Below, one piece after another: positions 1 to 6,298 of a DNA stretch of 7,275 nt; positions within the stretch are counted from its first letter, which is position 1, and each line of letters starts with the position of its first letter. Made by a program: the position numbers and the translations under genes. Source of the DNA: Chlorobiales bacterium (lineage in GTDB: Bacteria > Bacteroidota > Chlorobiia > Chlorobiales > Chlorobiaceae); assembly GCA_022360355.1 (NCBI GenBank), contig JAKSCY010000474.1:1-7275 (forward strand). Direction: 5' to 3'. The notes under the pieces are model-generated. The model made no database searches, was not told where the DNA came from, and saw nothing but the letters and a program-made list of their open reading frames with translations.

Positions 1-331
1 CTGTCGCTGAATTGACCCTGTAGCCGATGGAGATGATGGCGTCGAGGTTGTAGAGTTTCGAGCGTGCCGTCTGGGTCTTGCCCTTCATAGCACCGTGCCG
101 AGTGGTATGTTCCAAAATGGAACTAACCTCTTTTTCGACCAGTTCACCGCTTTCAAAGATATTTTTGAGGTGTTTGGTAATCGCAGGACGTTTGACTCCG
201 AACAGCTCGGCAATTTTGTCCTGAGTGAGCCATACCGTTTCGTTTTCAACACGCACCTCGATACGTGGTTGGCCGCTGCCAGCCTCGTAGATGATGATTT
301 CGCCGCTGGTTTCGTCTTGTCGCTTCGTCAT
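1..331 (-). CDS. rhuM: RhuM-family protein of a type I R-M locus (partial, 3' end outside window)
   Basis: Reading leftwards from the ATG at 331-329 gives 110 codons open to the window edge, so only the N-terminal part is visible. Residues about 33-65 (from VWLTQDKIAELFG to IFESGEL) have the helix-turn-helix-like start typical of RhuM proteins. Residues about 88-108 contain the family hallmark YNLDAIISIGYRVNS. RhuM is named after a Salmonella SPI-3 gene. Homologues are often found next to or between hsdM and hsdS in type I restriction-modification loci, but their biochemical role is not established. The start codon overlaps the hsdM stop as ATGA, which suggests translational coupling. A purine-rich ribosome binding site lies just upstream inside hsdM. 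Full-length members are about 300-350 aa, so roughly a third is seen here. Family assignment is confident; any regulatory or DNA-binding role is inference. Confidence 0.88.
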   Translation of the reverse strand, partial: MTKRQDETSGEIIIYEAGSGQPRIEVRVENETVWLTQDKIAELFGVKRPAITKHLKNIFESGELVEKEVSSILEHTTRHGAMKGKTQTARSKLYNLDAIISIGYRVNSAT

Positions 332-1914
332 GTCTCCCCCTCGATGTCTGCGACAATCTCGTCAATCGCCGCCCGGAGTTCCTGCTGGCGAGCAATGATC
401 CTTGCAATTTCCTTGTTGAGTTCCGTGATGTCAACTTCCTCGCGGGTATCCTCGCCATCGACATAGTTCGAGATGCTGATGTTATATTCGTTTTCGGCAA
501 CCGTTTTGTTGCCTGTCAGCGAGGAGAAGTGCTCCATATCCGTACGGGCGATATAGGCGTCGAGAATCTTTGCACGGTTCTCCTCGCTCAGCTTGTTTTT
601 GTTTCCTTTACGAACAAACTCGGCTGAAGCGTCGATGAACAGTATTTTGTTATCCCGCTTGCTCTTTTTGAGCACAATGATGCAGGTTGCGATGGTCGTG
701 CCAAAAAAGAGGTCTGGTGGAAGCTGGATGACCGCATCAACATAGTTGTTTTCGACAAGGTACTTTCGGATTTTCTGTTCCGCTCCTCCACGGTACAGCA
801 CTCCGGGAAACTCAACGATCGCCGCCGTACCGCTTGTAGAGAGCCAGGAAAGCATGTGCATCGTAAAGGCAAGATCTGCCTTGCTCTTTGGTGCGAGAAC
901 GCCAGCCGGAGAAAACCAGGGGTCGTTGATGAGGAGCGAGTTCGAGTTACCTTCCCATTTTATTGAATATGGAGGGTTGGAGACGATGGCGTCGAATGGT
1001 TCATCATCCCAATGCTTCGGATCGGTTAACGTGTCGCCATGCGCAATATCAAACTTTTCGTAGTTGATGTCATGCAGGAACATGTTTATCCTGCAAAGGT
1101 TGTAGGTGGTAAGGTTGACCTCTTGGCCGAAAAACCCCCGCCGTACTTTCTCCTTACCGAGCACTTTGGCAAACTTCAGGAGCAGCGAGCCCGAACCACA
1201 GGCAGGATCGTACACCTTGTTCACCTCTTTCTTGCCAACAGTCGTGATCTCCGCAAGGAGCTCACTGACCTCTTGAGGTGTAAAGAATTCGCCTCCGGAT
1301 TTACCAGCGTTTGATGCGTACATGGTCATCAGGAACTCATAGGCATCACCGAAAGCGTCGATAGAGTTTTCAGAGTAGTCACCGAAGCGGAGCCCTCCGA
1401 TCGATTCAAGGAGTTTCGCGAGTTTTTGGTTCCGTTTTACGACGGTATTGCCGAGCTTACCGGAGTTGACATCGAGATCGTCGAAAAGTCCTTTGAGATC
1501 ATATTCGCTGTCGGTACCTTTTGCTGAGTTTTCAATGTTATTGAAAACCACCTCAAGGGTTTCGTTAAGGTCCGGGTTGTCATGTGCATTCCTGGCAACG
1601 TTCACGAACAGTTCGCTCGGGAGAATGTAAAAGCCCTTCTCTTTGACAGTATCGGCGCGGCCATATTCGGCTTCCAAATCTGATAATTTGGTATAATCGA
1701 AATCCTTACTGCCGGTCCTCCATTCGTCCTTATTGATGTAGCTCGTCAGATTTTCACTGATGCACCGGTAAAAGAGCATCCCGAGAACGTATTGCTTGAA
1801 GTCCCAGCCGTCAACGCTACCGCGCAGGTCATTGGCAATCTGCCAAATCGCGCGATGCAGTTCATTGCGCTCCTGCTCTTTCTGTACGGTTCCATTGTTT
1901 AGTTTTGTTGACAT
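328..1914 (-). CDS. hsdM: Type I restriction-modification system methyltransferase subunit HsdM
   Basis: The 528-aa product is the DNA adenine N6-methyltransferase subunit of a type I R-M enzyme. It uses S-adenosylmethionine and acts together with a specificity subunit HsdS. Seen in the sequence: an N-terminal HsdM helical domain (residues about 15-150, including the WQIANDLRGSVDGWDFKQYV stretch and LGMLFYR), the FFTPQEVSELL segment before the catalytic core (about 210-220), SAM-binding motif I DPACGSG (236-242) and catalytic motif IV NPPY (313-316). The C-terminal helices (about 495-525) are typical of the subunit-contact region. Length is normal for the family and both catalytic motifs are intact, so it looks functional. 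The ATG at 1914 is preceded only by a weak AAAAAGAT element. It fits because the MSTKLNNG start leads directly into the conserved N-terminal domain. The stop overlaps the rhuM start by 4 bp. The gene is separated from the array by a 473-bp gap with a terminator, so it probably has its own promoter. hsdS and hsdR are not in the window. Confidence 0.96.
   Translation of the reverse strand: MSTKLNNGTVQKEQERNELHRAIWQIANDLRGSVDGWDFKQYVLGMLFYRCISENLTSYINKDEWRTGSKDFDYTKLSDLEAEYGRADTVKEKGFYILPSELFVNVARNAHDNPDLNETLEVVFNNIENSAKGTDSEYDLKGLFDDLDVNSGKLGNTVVKRNQKLAKLLESIGGLRFGDYSENSIDAFGDAYEFLMTMYASNAGKSGGEFFTPQEVSELLAEITTVGKKEVNKVYDPACGSGSLLLKFAKVLGKEKVRRGFFGQEVNLTTYNLCRINMFLHDINYEKFDIAHGDTLTDPKHWDDEPFDAIVSNPPYSIKWEGNSNSLLINDPWFSPAGVLAPKSKADLAFTMHMLSWLSTSGTAAIVEFPGVLYRGGAEQKIRKYLVENNYVDAVIQLPPDLFFGTTIATCIIVLKKSKRDNKILFIDASAEFVRKGNKNKLSEENRAKILDAYIARTDMEHFSSLTGNKTVAENEYNISISNYVDGEDTREEVDITELNKEIARIIARQQELRAAIDEIVADIEGET
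334..342 (-). promoter_or_regulatory. Ribosome binding site of the RhuM gene inside hsdM
   Basis: On the minus strand the bases before the ATG at 331 read GAGGGGGAG-AC-ATG, a G-rich Shine-Dalgarno-like stretch within the last hsdM codons. With the ATGA overlap it supports this start. It contrasts with the array genes further right, whose starts have no such purine stretch. Confidence 0.6.
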
Positions 1915-2020
1915 ATCTTTTTGAACTTGGTAGGAGAAGAAAGAGAATCAAAAAATATCTAAAAAATACATCCGCCGTACAACGAATCGAGGAACAATTT
2001 GTTAGAGTTGACCCCCTGTA

Positions 2021-2108
2021 AAGGAGTAAAATGCGATAATGAAATCTTTTGAAAGAGTTTGCGGGAGCTGAAAAGCAACCAATGGCCACAGCAAAATTGA
2101 CAATTTAG
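2021..2108 (+). other. Possible plus-strand mini-ORF cluster or gene remnant
   Basis: AAGGAG (2021-2026) lies 4 nt before ATG-CGA-TAA (2031-2039). That stop overlaps a second ATG (TAATG) that opens a 10-codon ORF ending at 2071. A third frame, open from just after the TGA at 2040-2042, runs through a KEFAGAEKQPMATAKLTI-like stretch to TAG at 2106-2108. A TTGACC at 2008-2013 and the terminator at 2128-2151 bracket the region. It could be a leader-peptide or small-RNA unit, a frameshifted remnant of a small gene, or chance. No family was recognised. Confidence 0.25.
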
Positions 2109-2127
2109 TTTTACCTATTTAGAAAAT

Positions 2128-2151
2128 GCCGGGTTTGTGCCCGGCTTTTTT
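2128..2151. terminator. Intrinsic terminator, strongest on plus strand, possibly bidirectional
   Basis: A perfect 6-bp GC stem GCCGGG (2128-2133) and CCCGGC (2140-2145) encloses a 6-nt loop and is followed on the plus strand by six T (2146-2151). On the minus strand the stem is followed by ATTTTCT, a weaker U tract, so it could also end transcripts coming from the regulator array. The only convincing gene reading towards it is the array gene ending at 2388; on the plus strand only the mini-ORF stretch at 2021-2108 lies upstream. Confidence 0.75.
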
Positions 2152-2153
2152 AT

Positions 2154-2191
2154 GCCCGAATTGACGGAAAACCGTTGCTTGATATTCGGGC
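2154..2191. repeat. Inverted repeat with nested inner stem
   Basis: Perfect 8-bp arms GCCCGAAT (2154-2161) and ATTCGGGC (2184-2191) enclose a second perfect stem ACGG-AAAA-CCGT (2164-2175). It begins 2 bp after the T tract of the terminator. In a minus-strand transcript it would fold just before the terminator hairpin. Function is unknown; it may be part of a structured 3' UTR or a protein or recombination site. Confidence 0.6.
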
Positions 2192-2210
2192 TATATGAAT
2201 GAATTTAGCT

Positions 2211-2240
2211 CGGTTTTGCGACAAATTTGTAACACAACCG
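2211..2240. repeat. Imperfect dyad around palindrome ACAAATTTGT
   Basis: The 10-bp palindrome ACAAATTTGT (2221-2230) sits inside outer arms CGGTTTTG (2211-2218) and CACAACCG (2233-2240), which pair with one mismatch. It is the third dyad in a row within about 110 bp. It could be an operator-like site or RNA structure; no function can be assigned from sequence alone. Confidence 0.45.
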
Positions 2241-2387
2241 GCTATGAAGCCTTTACAGTAAGGGTGCTGTGCAAGATGATGTTGCCTGATGGTGCCCGTT
2301 GGATTATTTCGGCTGTCGCGTTGCTTGTGCGGGGGTGGGTAGAGGGGTGTGATTCTTTCTTCCTGAGGAAGGAGGGGTGGAAGTGGT

Positions 2388-3620
2388 TCAGCGGGTTGTC
2401 GCTTCGAGATCCAGCAGGTAGTTTCTGATGGATTCATGTTTTCCCAGGCCGAGTTTTTTATGCAGTCTGTATCGTACGCTTTCGACGCCGCGGGGCGTGA
2501 TGCCGATTGTTTTGGCTATTTCCACGGTGCTGTAGTCTTGCTTGATCATCAGAGAGACTCGAAGGTCCTGTTTGCTGAGGCCGGGATGCTTGCGTTGGAG
2601 TCTGGAAACAAATGCCGAGTCCTCAACGGTGGTTTCCTTGTCGGTTTTTGTCTCATACTGATTGTAACAATCCGCAAGTTTCTGGCAGCAACTGGTGATT
2701 TCTTTTTTGAGTGAAGGGTCGATATTCTCTTCTTCTACAAGGCGATGTATCATATCGAGCTTTAAGCGTTTTTCGGTCATGATTGACGATAGCCGCTTTA
2801 ATTCCATGTCTTTCGCTGTTATCTGGAAGGTCAGCAGCGATTTTTCGTTTTCAAGCTGAGACTCTATTTTTTTGTTCATATCCTCCTGCACATTGAGCAG
2901 TACGGCTTTCTCGGCGATTTTTTGCTCATATTCTCCGATAATGGTTTCCATTTCTTTCAGGTGAAGTTCCTGTTTTTCACAAAGATCCTGCTGTAAAGCT
3001 TCAAGGGCTTTGAAGTAAGGATAAAGCGGATGAGTGCCGTTCGGAACAGTTATCGGATGGTTGAGCAGGTTCAGCCAGTTAAACCGTGCAAGAGCTGAAA
3101 AGAACTCTTTTTTGTATGCTTTGTACTGTTCTTCTTCATCGCTTTCACAGGCGACATGCGTTTTCTTTCCGGATTTGGAGTCCAGAATCATCTGCATTGC
3201 CTCATGATAACTGTCAGCGATTACAACCATTGATTTTTCAGGGACAATGGCGGCAAATGTTTCAACTATTGAACGTATTTCAGGGTCGGCTTCATAGATT
3301 ACAAGCAGCTTGAACGTCGGCCCTGAATTGTAAAGCAGGTTTACCAGGTTCTTTTTGTACCGCAGCGAAATACCTTTAACGTGATTCAGGTTGAACAACA
3401 TGTGTATAGGCTTGTCGGCAAGGTTGCTTTCCCTGATAACAGTCTGAAATACCCCGATATCGATATAGTCCATGACAACATCATCATCGGCTGCGATGTG
3501 GCCATGAATGATATCCGGGTGAATCAGGCAGAATTTTGTCGTGTACCCACCTTCGGGGTGAGCCGCTTGCCAGTGGGGCTTTTCAGTGACAGATAGCTCG
3601 GAAAAAGGACACTTGCTCAT
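2388..3620 (-). CDS. Array paralog 1: STAS-like / coiled-coil / LuxR-type HTH regulator
   Basis: A 410-aa protein with no signal peptide or membrane segment, so probably cytoplasmic. Residues about 17-150 form alternating beta strands and helices (IHMLFNLNHVKGIS, FKLLVIYEADPE, MVVIADSYHEAMQMI) resembling a STAS/SpoIIAA-like fold. About 165-210 is the conserved middle segment with W182 (WLNLLNHPI). About 210-295 is a Lys/Glu-rich coiled coil. C312 is conserved in all paralogs. About 337-405 is the LuxR/GerE-like HTH (VEIAKTIGITPRGVESVRYR). It probably binds DNA and may sense a partner through the N-terminal domain; this is inference. The ATG at 3620 is supported by alignment with the paralogs: the HW pair falls at residues 16-17 here and in paralog 2, and paralog 3 has DW there. 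No Shine-Dalgarno sequence precedes it; a C8 run occupies that place. Last gene of the array, 57 bp after paralog 2. Its HTH is less like the others (RVSLMIK where they have RIC or KIC followed by LLIK). Confidence 0.88.
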   Translation of the reverse strand: MSKCPFSELSVTEKPHWQAAHPEGGYTTKFCLIHPDIIHGHIAADDDVVMDYIDIGVFQTVIRESNLADKPIHMLFNLNHVKGISLRYKKNLVNLLYNSGPTFKLLVIYEADPEIRSIVETFAAIVPEKSMVVIADSYHEAMQMILDSKSGKKTHVACESDEEEQYKAYKKEFFSALARFNWLNLLNHPITVPNGTHPLYPYFKALEALQQDLCEKQELHLKEMETIIGEYEQKIAEKAVLLNVQEDMNKKIESQLENEKSLLTFQITAKDMELKRLSSIMTEKRLKLDMIHRLVEEENIDPSLKKEITSCCQKLADCYNQYETKTDKETTVEDSAFVSRLQRKHPGLSKQDLRVSLMIKQDYSTVEIAKTIGITPRGVESVRYRLHKKLGLGKHESIRNYLLDLEATTR

Positions 3621-3657
3621 GGTTGGGGGGGGAGTTAGTTTGTCTTGAGGTGTGCAT
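3583..3657 (-). other. Out-of-frame upstream ORF crossing the C8 tract and paralog 1 start
   Basis: An ATG at 3657-3655 opens a 24-codon frame (MHTSRQTNSPP...) that runs through the C8 tract, passes the paralog 1 ATG in a different frame and stops with TGA at 3585-3583. The two ATGs are 37 nt apart, so losing one C (or gaining two) would bring them into one frame and add about 12 residues to paralog 1. Only a weak GGAA precedes it. Translation is unproven. Confidence 0.25.
3625..3632 (-). repeat. G8/C8 homopolymer tract in the paralog 1 leader
   Basis: Eight consecutive G on the plus strand (C on the coding strand) lie 5-12 nt upstream of the ATG at 3620, exactly where a ribosome binding site would be. 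Such tracts are prone to slipped-strand length change. Here a change would alter leader spacing and the frame of the upstream ORF. Confidence 0.7.
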
Positions 3658-3677
3658 TTTCCGAATAGCCGAACTTT

Positions 3678-4901
3678 TTATGCAACGGCAAGTTTTGTTA
3701 GATAGTTCTTTATTGACTGGTGCTTCGAGAGGACCATTTTTTGATGCATTCTGTAACGGATGCTTTCAAGGCCTCTTGTTGAAATGCCGATCGTCCGCGC
3801 AATTTCCCTTGTATCGTAATTCAGTTTGATAAGCAAACATATCCGCAGGTCTCTCTGATTGAGATTCGGATGTCGGCGCTGCAGTTTTGAGAGAAATTCA
3901 GAATCGGTTGCAGTAAGGTCAGTATTGATTTTCTTTTCGATTGTTTCAGTCTCGATCATCCTGGAGCATGAGTCAATCATGTCTTTTTTCAGACCGGTAT
4001 CGATTTCAAGGTCGGATATTTTTTTTCTAAGTGACTGCAATGTGGCAGTTTTTTCCGCGACTGCCGTGGAGACTCGTGTCAGTTCCATATCCTGTGCCGC
4101 TATGCGGGATTTCAATGCGGCTCTCTCACGGTCGAACTGGGTTTTGAGTTTGTTGTTCAGTTCCATCTGCGCATTGAGAAGAATAATTTTTTCCGAGATT
4201 TTTTTCTTCGCCTTGTTTTTCCCAAGATTTTTTTCCCTGGCTGTGAGCTTTTCTCTTTCCTGCAAATCTTTCTGCAACGAGTCGAGAGCCTTGAAAAACG
4301 GGAAAAGGATCTCATCGTCCTCGGGAATGTTGATCGGCTGGTTGAGCATGTTCATCCAGCCGATCCGCGCCGTGGCGGCAAGAAACTCCTTTTTTCTCCG
4401 GACATAAAGCTCGTCTTCTTCATCTTCATATTCTTCGGTCGGGATGTTGCCGGCTTTTACATTCTGCACGGCCTTTATGGCATCCTCGTACGTATCAACC
4501 AGCAGAACAGGAGTGCTTTCAGGAACTATGGAAGCAAATGTTTCAACCGTTGTGAGAAATTCAGGTGGGATGTTGAAAAACACAATCAGCTTGTAATAGG
4601 GCTGCCAGCGATAAATGAGCTGGGTAAGGCTTTGTTTGTAAGCGTAGGAGATGCTGCTGACGTTGCTGAGGTCACGAAGAAGATAGACCAGCTTGTTTGC
4701 AAGTCCCGATTCTTCAAGAACCATCTGGAAGAGAGATTGATCCCTGCGTTCGATACAAATGTCCCTGTCTGACTCGTAATAAGTCAAAAGAATATCCTCA
4801 TCGATTTTCCTGATATGAGTTATGTACTTCTGATCAGGATGATCGGTTTTCCAGTGAGAGTTCTCGGTTACCGGCGAGTTTGGTGCTGAACTGCTTTTCA
4901 T
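3678..4901 (-). CDS. Array paralog 2: STAS-like / coiled-coil / LuxR-type HTH regulator
   Basis: A 407-aa protein, probably cytoplasmic. The N-terminal alpha/beta domain (about 16-150) has strands at LVYLLRDLSNVSSIS and KLIVFFNIPPEF and a final VDTYEDAIKAV helix, in the order seen in STAS/SpoIIAA-like folds. An acidic linker (EEYEDEEDE) leads to the middle segment with W182 (WMNMLNQPINIP). A highly charged coiled coil spans about 205-300 and includes a Lys-rich stretch at 229-238. C312 follows. The HTH (about 333-405) contains LRICLLIKLNYDTREIA and STRGLESIRYRM. Over the last 74 residues from TDSEFL, 60 are identical by eye to the rightmost, partial copy, so these two are the closest pair. 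The ATG at 4901 lacks a Shine-Dalgarno sequence but is fixed by alignment with the paralogs. It is preceded by a 170-bp gap with a TATAAT box, so it may start a transcript that continues into paralog 1. Confidence 0.88.
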   Translation of the reverse strand: MKSSSAPNSPVTENSHWKTDHPDQKYITHIRKIDEDILLTYYESDRDICIERRDQSLFQMVLEESGLANKLVYLLRDLSNVSSISYAYKQSLTQLIYRWQPYYKLIVFFNIPPEFLTTVETFASIVPESTPVLLVDTYEDAIKAVQNVKAGNIPTEEYEDEEDELYVRRKKEFLAATARIGWMNMLNQPINIPEDDEILFPFFKALDSLQKDLQEREKLTAREKNLGKNKAKKKISEKIILLNAQMELNNKLKTQFDRERAALKSRIAAQDMELTRVSTAVAEKTATLQSLRKKISDLEIDTGLKKDMIDSCSRMIETETIEKKINTDLTATDSEFLSKLQRRHPNLNQRDLRICLLIKLNYDTREIARTIGISTRGLESIRYRMHQKMVLSKHQSIKNYLTKLAVA

Positions 4902-5071
4902 GAGGATTCACTGATTTATTTCGGTTTTGAATAATTGACGTATTATAAGGATAAGAATACGTTTTTTCTTGCGTTGAGGCAAGCTTCTGTTTGCGGATAG
5001 CGATAAAGCGGCACTCTTTTCTGTGTTTTTTGCAACACAAGGAATTACTGCGTTTCGCAGCGTTATCCGGT
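4902..5071 (-). other. 170-bp leader and promoter region of paralog 2
   Basis: This is the longest gap in the array, against 56 and 57 bp elsewhere. It contains four small dyads in succession: the operator-like repeat at 4938-4962, CTTGC-GTTGAG-GCAAG at 4968-4983, TGTGTT-TTTTGC-AACACA at 5022-5039, and CTGCG-TTT-CGCAG at 5048-5060. None is followed on the minus strand by a U tract, so no intrinsic terminator for paralog 3 is visible and readthrough is possible. Confidence 0.55.
4938..4962 (-). promoter_or_regulatory. Candidate operator: 7-bp inverted repeat over a TATAAT box
   Basis: Perfect arms ACGTATT (4938-4944) and AATACGT (4956-4962) are separated by 11 bp. The dyad overlaps a perfect minus-strand -10 hexamer TATAAT at 4947-4942. 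That would place a transcription start near 4935 and a leader of about 35 nt before the ATG at 4901. No good -35 hexamer is seen at 16-18 bp, which fits a promoter that depends on an activator. A LuxR-type dimer, possibly one encoded in this array, is a plausible ligand; this is inference. Confidence 0.5.
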
Positions 5072-6298
5072 CTACACGCTTTTCTGGTTCATTGCAGAAA
5101 GTGCTGTGAGGTGTTTTTTGAGAGACTGGTTTTTCTTCAGGCCGATTTTTTTATGCATCCGATATCTTAAACTTTCCATGCCGCGCTTGGAGATCCCATA
5201 AAAACCGGCAATATCGGTATTGTCATAATTCAGCTTGATCAGCAGGCAGATTTTGATCTCTCTTTTTTTGAGATTGGAGTGTCTTTGCTGAAGCAGTGAA
5301 AGGAAGGCGGAATCAGTTGAGGTGAGCGGGAGGTCTATTTTTTTTTCGTTTTGTTCGGTTTCAAGGAGCGAATCGCAGATGTCGGACATCTGTTTTTTTT
5401 GCTCAGGGGCAAGGGCATCGATGTCGACCGAAAGCCTGTGCAGCGAGAGGTTTCGGTTACGCGATACCATTCCGATTTGACGAAATTCGTTTCTTCTGAA
5501 TGAAAGCTTTTGTTTAAGCTCGAATTTCTCCTTTTCAAACAGTTCAAGGAGCTTTTGCTTCTCATTCTCGATGGATAAAATCTCTGCATCCAGACTCTTT
5601 ATCTTTTCGGTGTACGTCTTCTGCAAATTTTGCTTTTTTTTCGTGTGAAGCGTATCGAGTGAGGCGAGATCTTCCTGCATGAAAGAGAGTGCACTGAAAA
5701 AGGGGTAGAGTTCATGGCCCTCAGGGGGCAGCTGTATGTTTTGATCGAGCATGTTCACCCAGCCGATCATTGCCGCGGCCCGGAGAAAGTTTTTTTTCAG
5801 CTTTTCATATTCATGGTTTTCGTCATCGTTGGCTATTGTTTTTTCCCCCGAGATATAGTCGAGGGTTATCCGCAGGGCACTGTTGTAATCCCTGGTAAGA
5901 TGGAGTTTCATAAACGAAGGGAGTATTGCCTGTATACTTTCCACCGTATTCAGGAATCCCGGCATAATATTGTAGAACACAACGCTACGCAGGGGCGGCT
6001 GGGCGTTGTAAAGAAAGTTTACTATGCCGCGTTTATAGGAGTAGGTGATTTTTTTTACGTGCTCCAGGTTCCATATGACGTGAAACGGCTTGTCCTCAAG
6101 GCTGGAATCCTCGAGAACTTTCAGGACGAGGTCCATTTCAAATTGCTCGAGTGCAACAGGTTTATCCGAATCTACCCAGGCAAAGAGAATATTTTTCCCG
6201 ATCCTTTTTATACGGGTGGAGTATTGCTTCGCAGGGTTATGAAAAACCCAGTCGGGACTCGATATGATTTGTTCCCCTGAAACCACGCAGCGTTCCAT
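5072..6298 (-). CDS. Array paralog 3: divergent STAS-like / coiled-coil / LuxR-type HTH regulator
   Basis: A 408-aa protein with the same plan: alpha/beta domain at about 17-150 (FHVIWNLEHVKKIT, RSVVFYNIMPGFLNTVE), middle segment with W180 (WVNMLDQNIQLPPEG), coiled coil at about 205-290, C308 at the conserved position, and HTH at about 328-400 (IKICLLIKLNYDNTDIA, SKRGMESLRYRMHKK). It is the most divergent complete copy. The coiled coil lacks the LLN(A/V)Q and (D/E)MEL motifs shared by the other three, and the short segment before the HTH is also different. Lys-rich codons create several A8 tracts and one A9 tract in the coding strand. The ATG at 6298 gives the same N-terminal length as the other copies (DW at 16-17, matching HW), although the preceding bases (GACGGCACC) offer no Shine-Dalgarno sequence. 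It starts 56 bp after the rightmost gene and is probably cotranscribed with it. DNA binding is a family-based inference. Confidence 0.87.
   Translation of the reverse strand: MERCVVSGEQIISSPDWVFHNPAKQYSTRIKRIGKNILFAWVDSDKPVALEQFEMDLVLKVLEDSSLEDKPFHVIWNLEHVKKITYSYKRGIVNFLYNAQPPLRSVVFYNIMPGFLNTVESIQAILPSFMKLHLTRDYNSALRITLDYISGEKTIANDDENHEYEKLKKNFLRAAAMIGWVNMLDQNIQLPPEGHELYPFFSALSFMQEDLASLDTLHTKKKQNLQKTYTEKIKSLDAEILSIENEKQKLLELFEKEKFELKQKLSFRRNEFRQIGMVSRNRNLSLHRLSVDIDALAPEQKKQMSDICDSLLETEQNEKKIDLPLTSTDSAFLSLLQQRHSNLKKREIKICLLIKLNYDNTDIAGFYGISKRGMESLRYRMHKKIGLKKNQSLKKHLTALSAMNQKSV
5138..5161 (+). repeat. 24-bp exact repeat shared by paralogs 3 and 4 (copy 1)
   Basis: Positions 5138-5161 are identical to 6412-6435 in the same orientation. 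The repeat encodes the conserved RMHKKIGL stretch of the HTH and contains a T7 run. The paralogs differ on both sides, so this is a short anchor of identity where homologous recombination between copies could occur. Confidence 0.8.

Larger units (their letters stand above)
1915..2387. other. 473-bp intergenic region between regulator array and hsdM
   Basis: No convincing gene was found on either strand; the open frames here look like shadows or lack recognisable motifs. The part next to hsdM (1915-2127) should carry the hsdM promoter. The best minus-strand match I can point to is TTGTAC (1982-1977) with TAGATA (1961-1956) at a short 15-bp spacing, which is weak. The remainder holds the terminator and dyads listed separately, and a plus-strand Shine-Dalgarno-like AAGGAG with tiny ORFs. 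About 2241-2387 contains nothing recognisable beyond a small CTTCC-TGA-GGAAG hairpin (2359-2371) that lacks a T tract. Confidence 0.6.

Noticed and set aside
2008..2106. Possible insertion-sequence end (TTGACCCCC-like sequence and a repeated TTGAC motif)
   Set aside because: No matching terminal inverted repeat, target duplication or transposase remnant could be shown.
2359..2371. Hairpin CTTCC-TGA-GGAAG just after paralog 1 as its terminator
   Set aside because: The stem is only 5 bp and no T tract follows on the minus strand (AAAGAATCAC).
2195..2428. 77-codon plus-strand frame in the gap downstream of paralog 1
   Set aside because: No ribosome binding site, no recognisable domain, overlaps the 3' end of paralog 1 and the dyad at 2211-2240.
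2150..2437. 95-codon minus-strand frame overlapping the end of paralog 1
   Set aside because: Proline- and basic-rich without family resemblance; it starts inside paralog 1 in another frame and runs through the hairpin region.
3859..4407. 182-codon plus-strand open frame inside paralog 2
   Set aside because: The Ser/Phe-rich product is the expected complement of a Lys/Glu-rich coiled coil; a similar shadow (6761-6958) occurs opposite the coiled coil of paralog 4.
5714..6280. 188-codon open frame on the plus strand inside paralog 3
   Set aside because: It lies fully antisense to a well-supported gene, has no recognisable motif, and the minus-strand protein aligns with its paralogs along the whole stretch.
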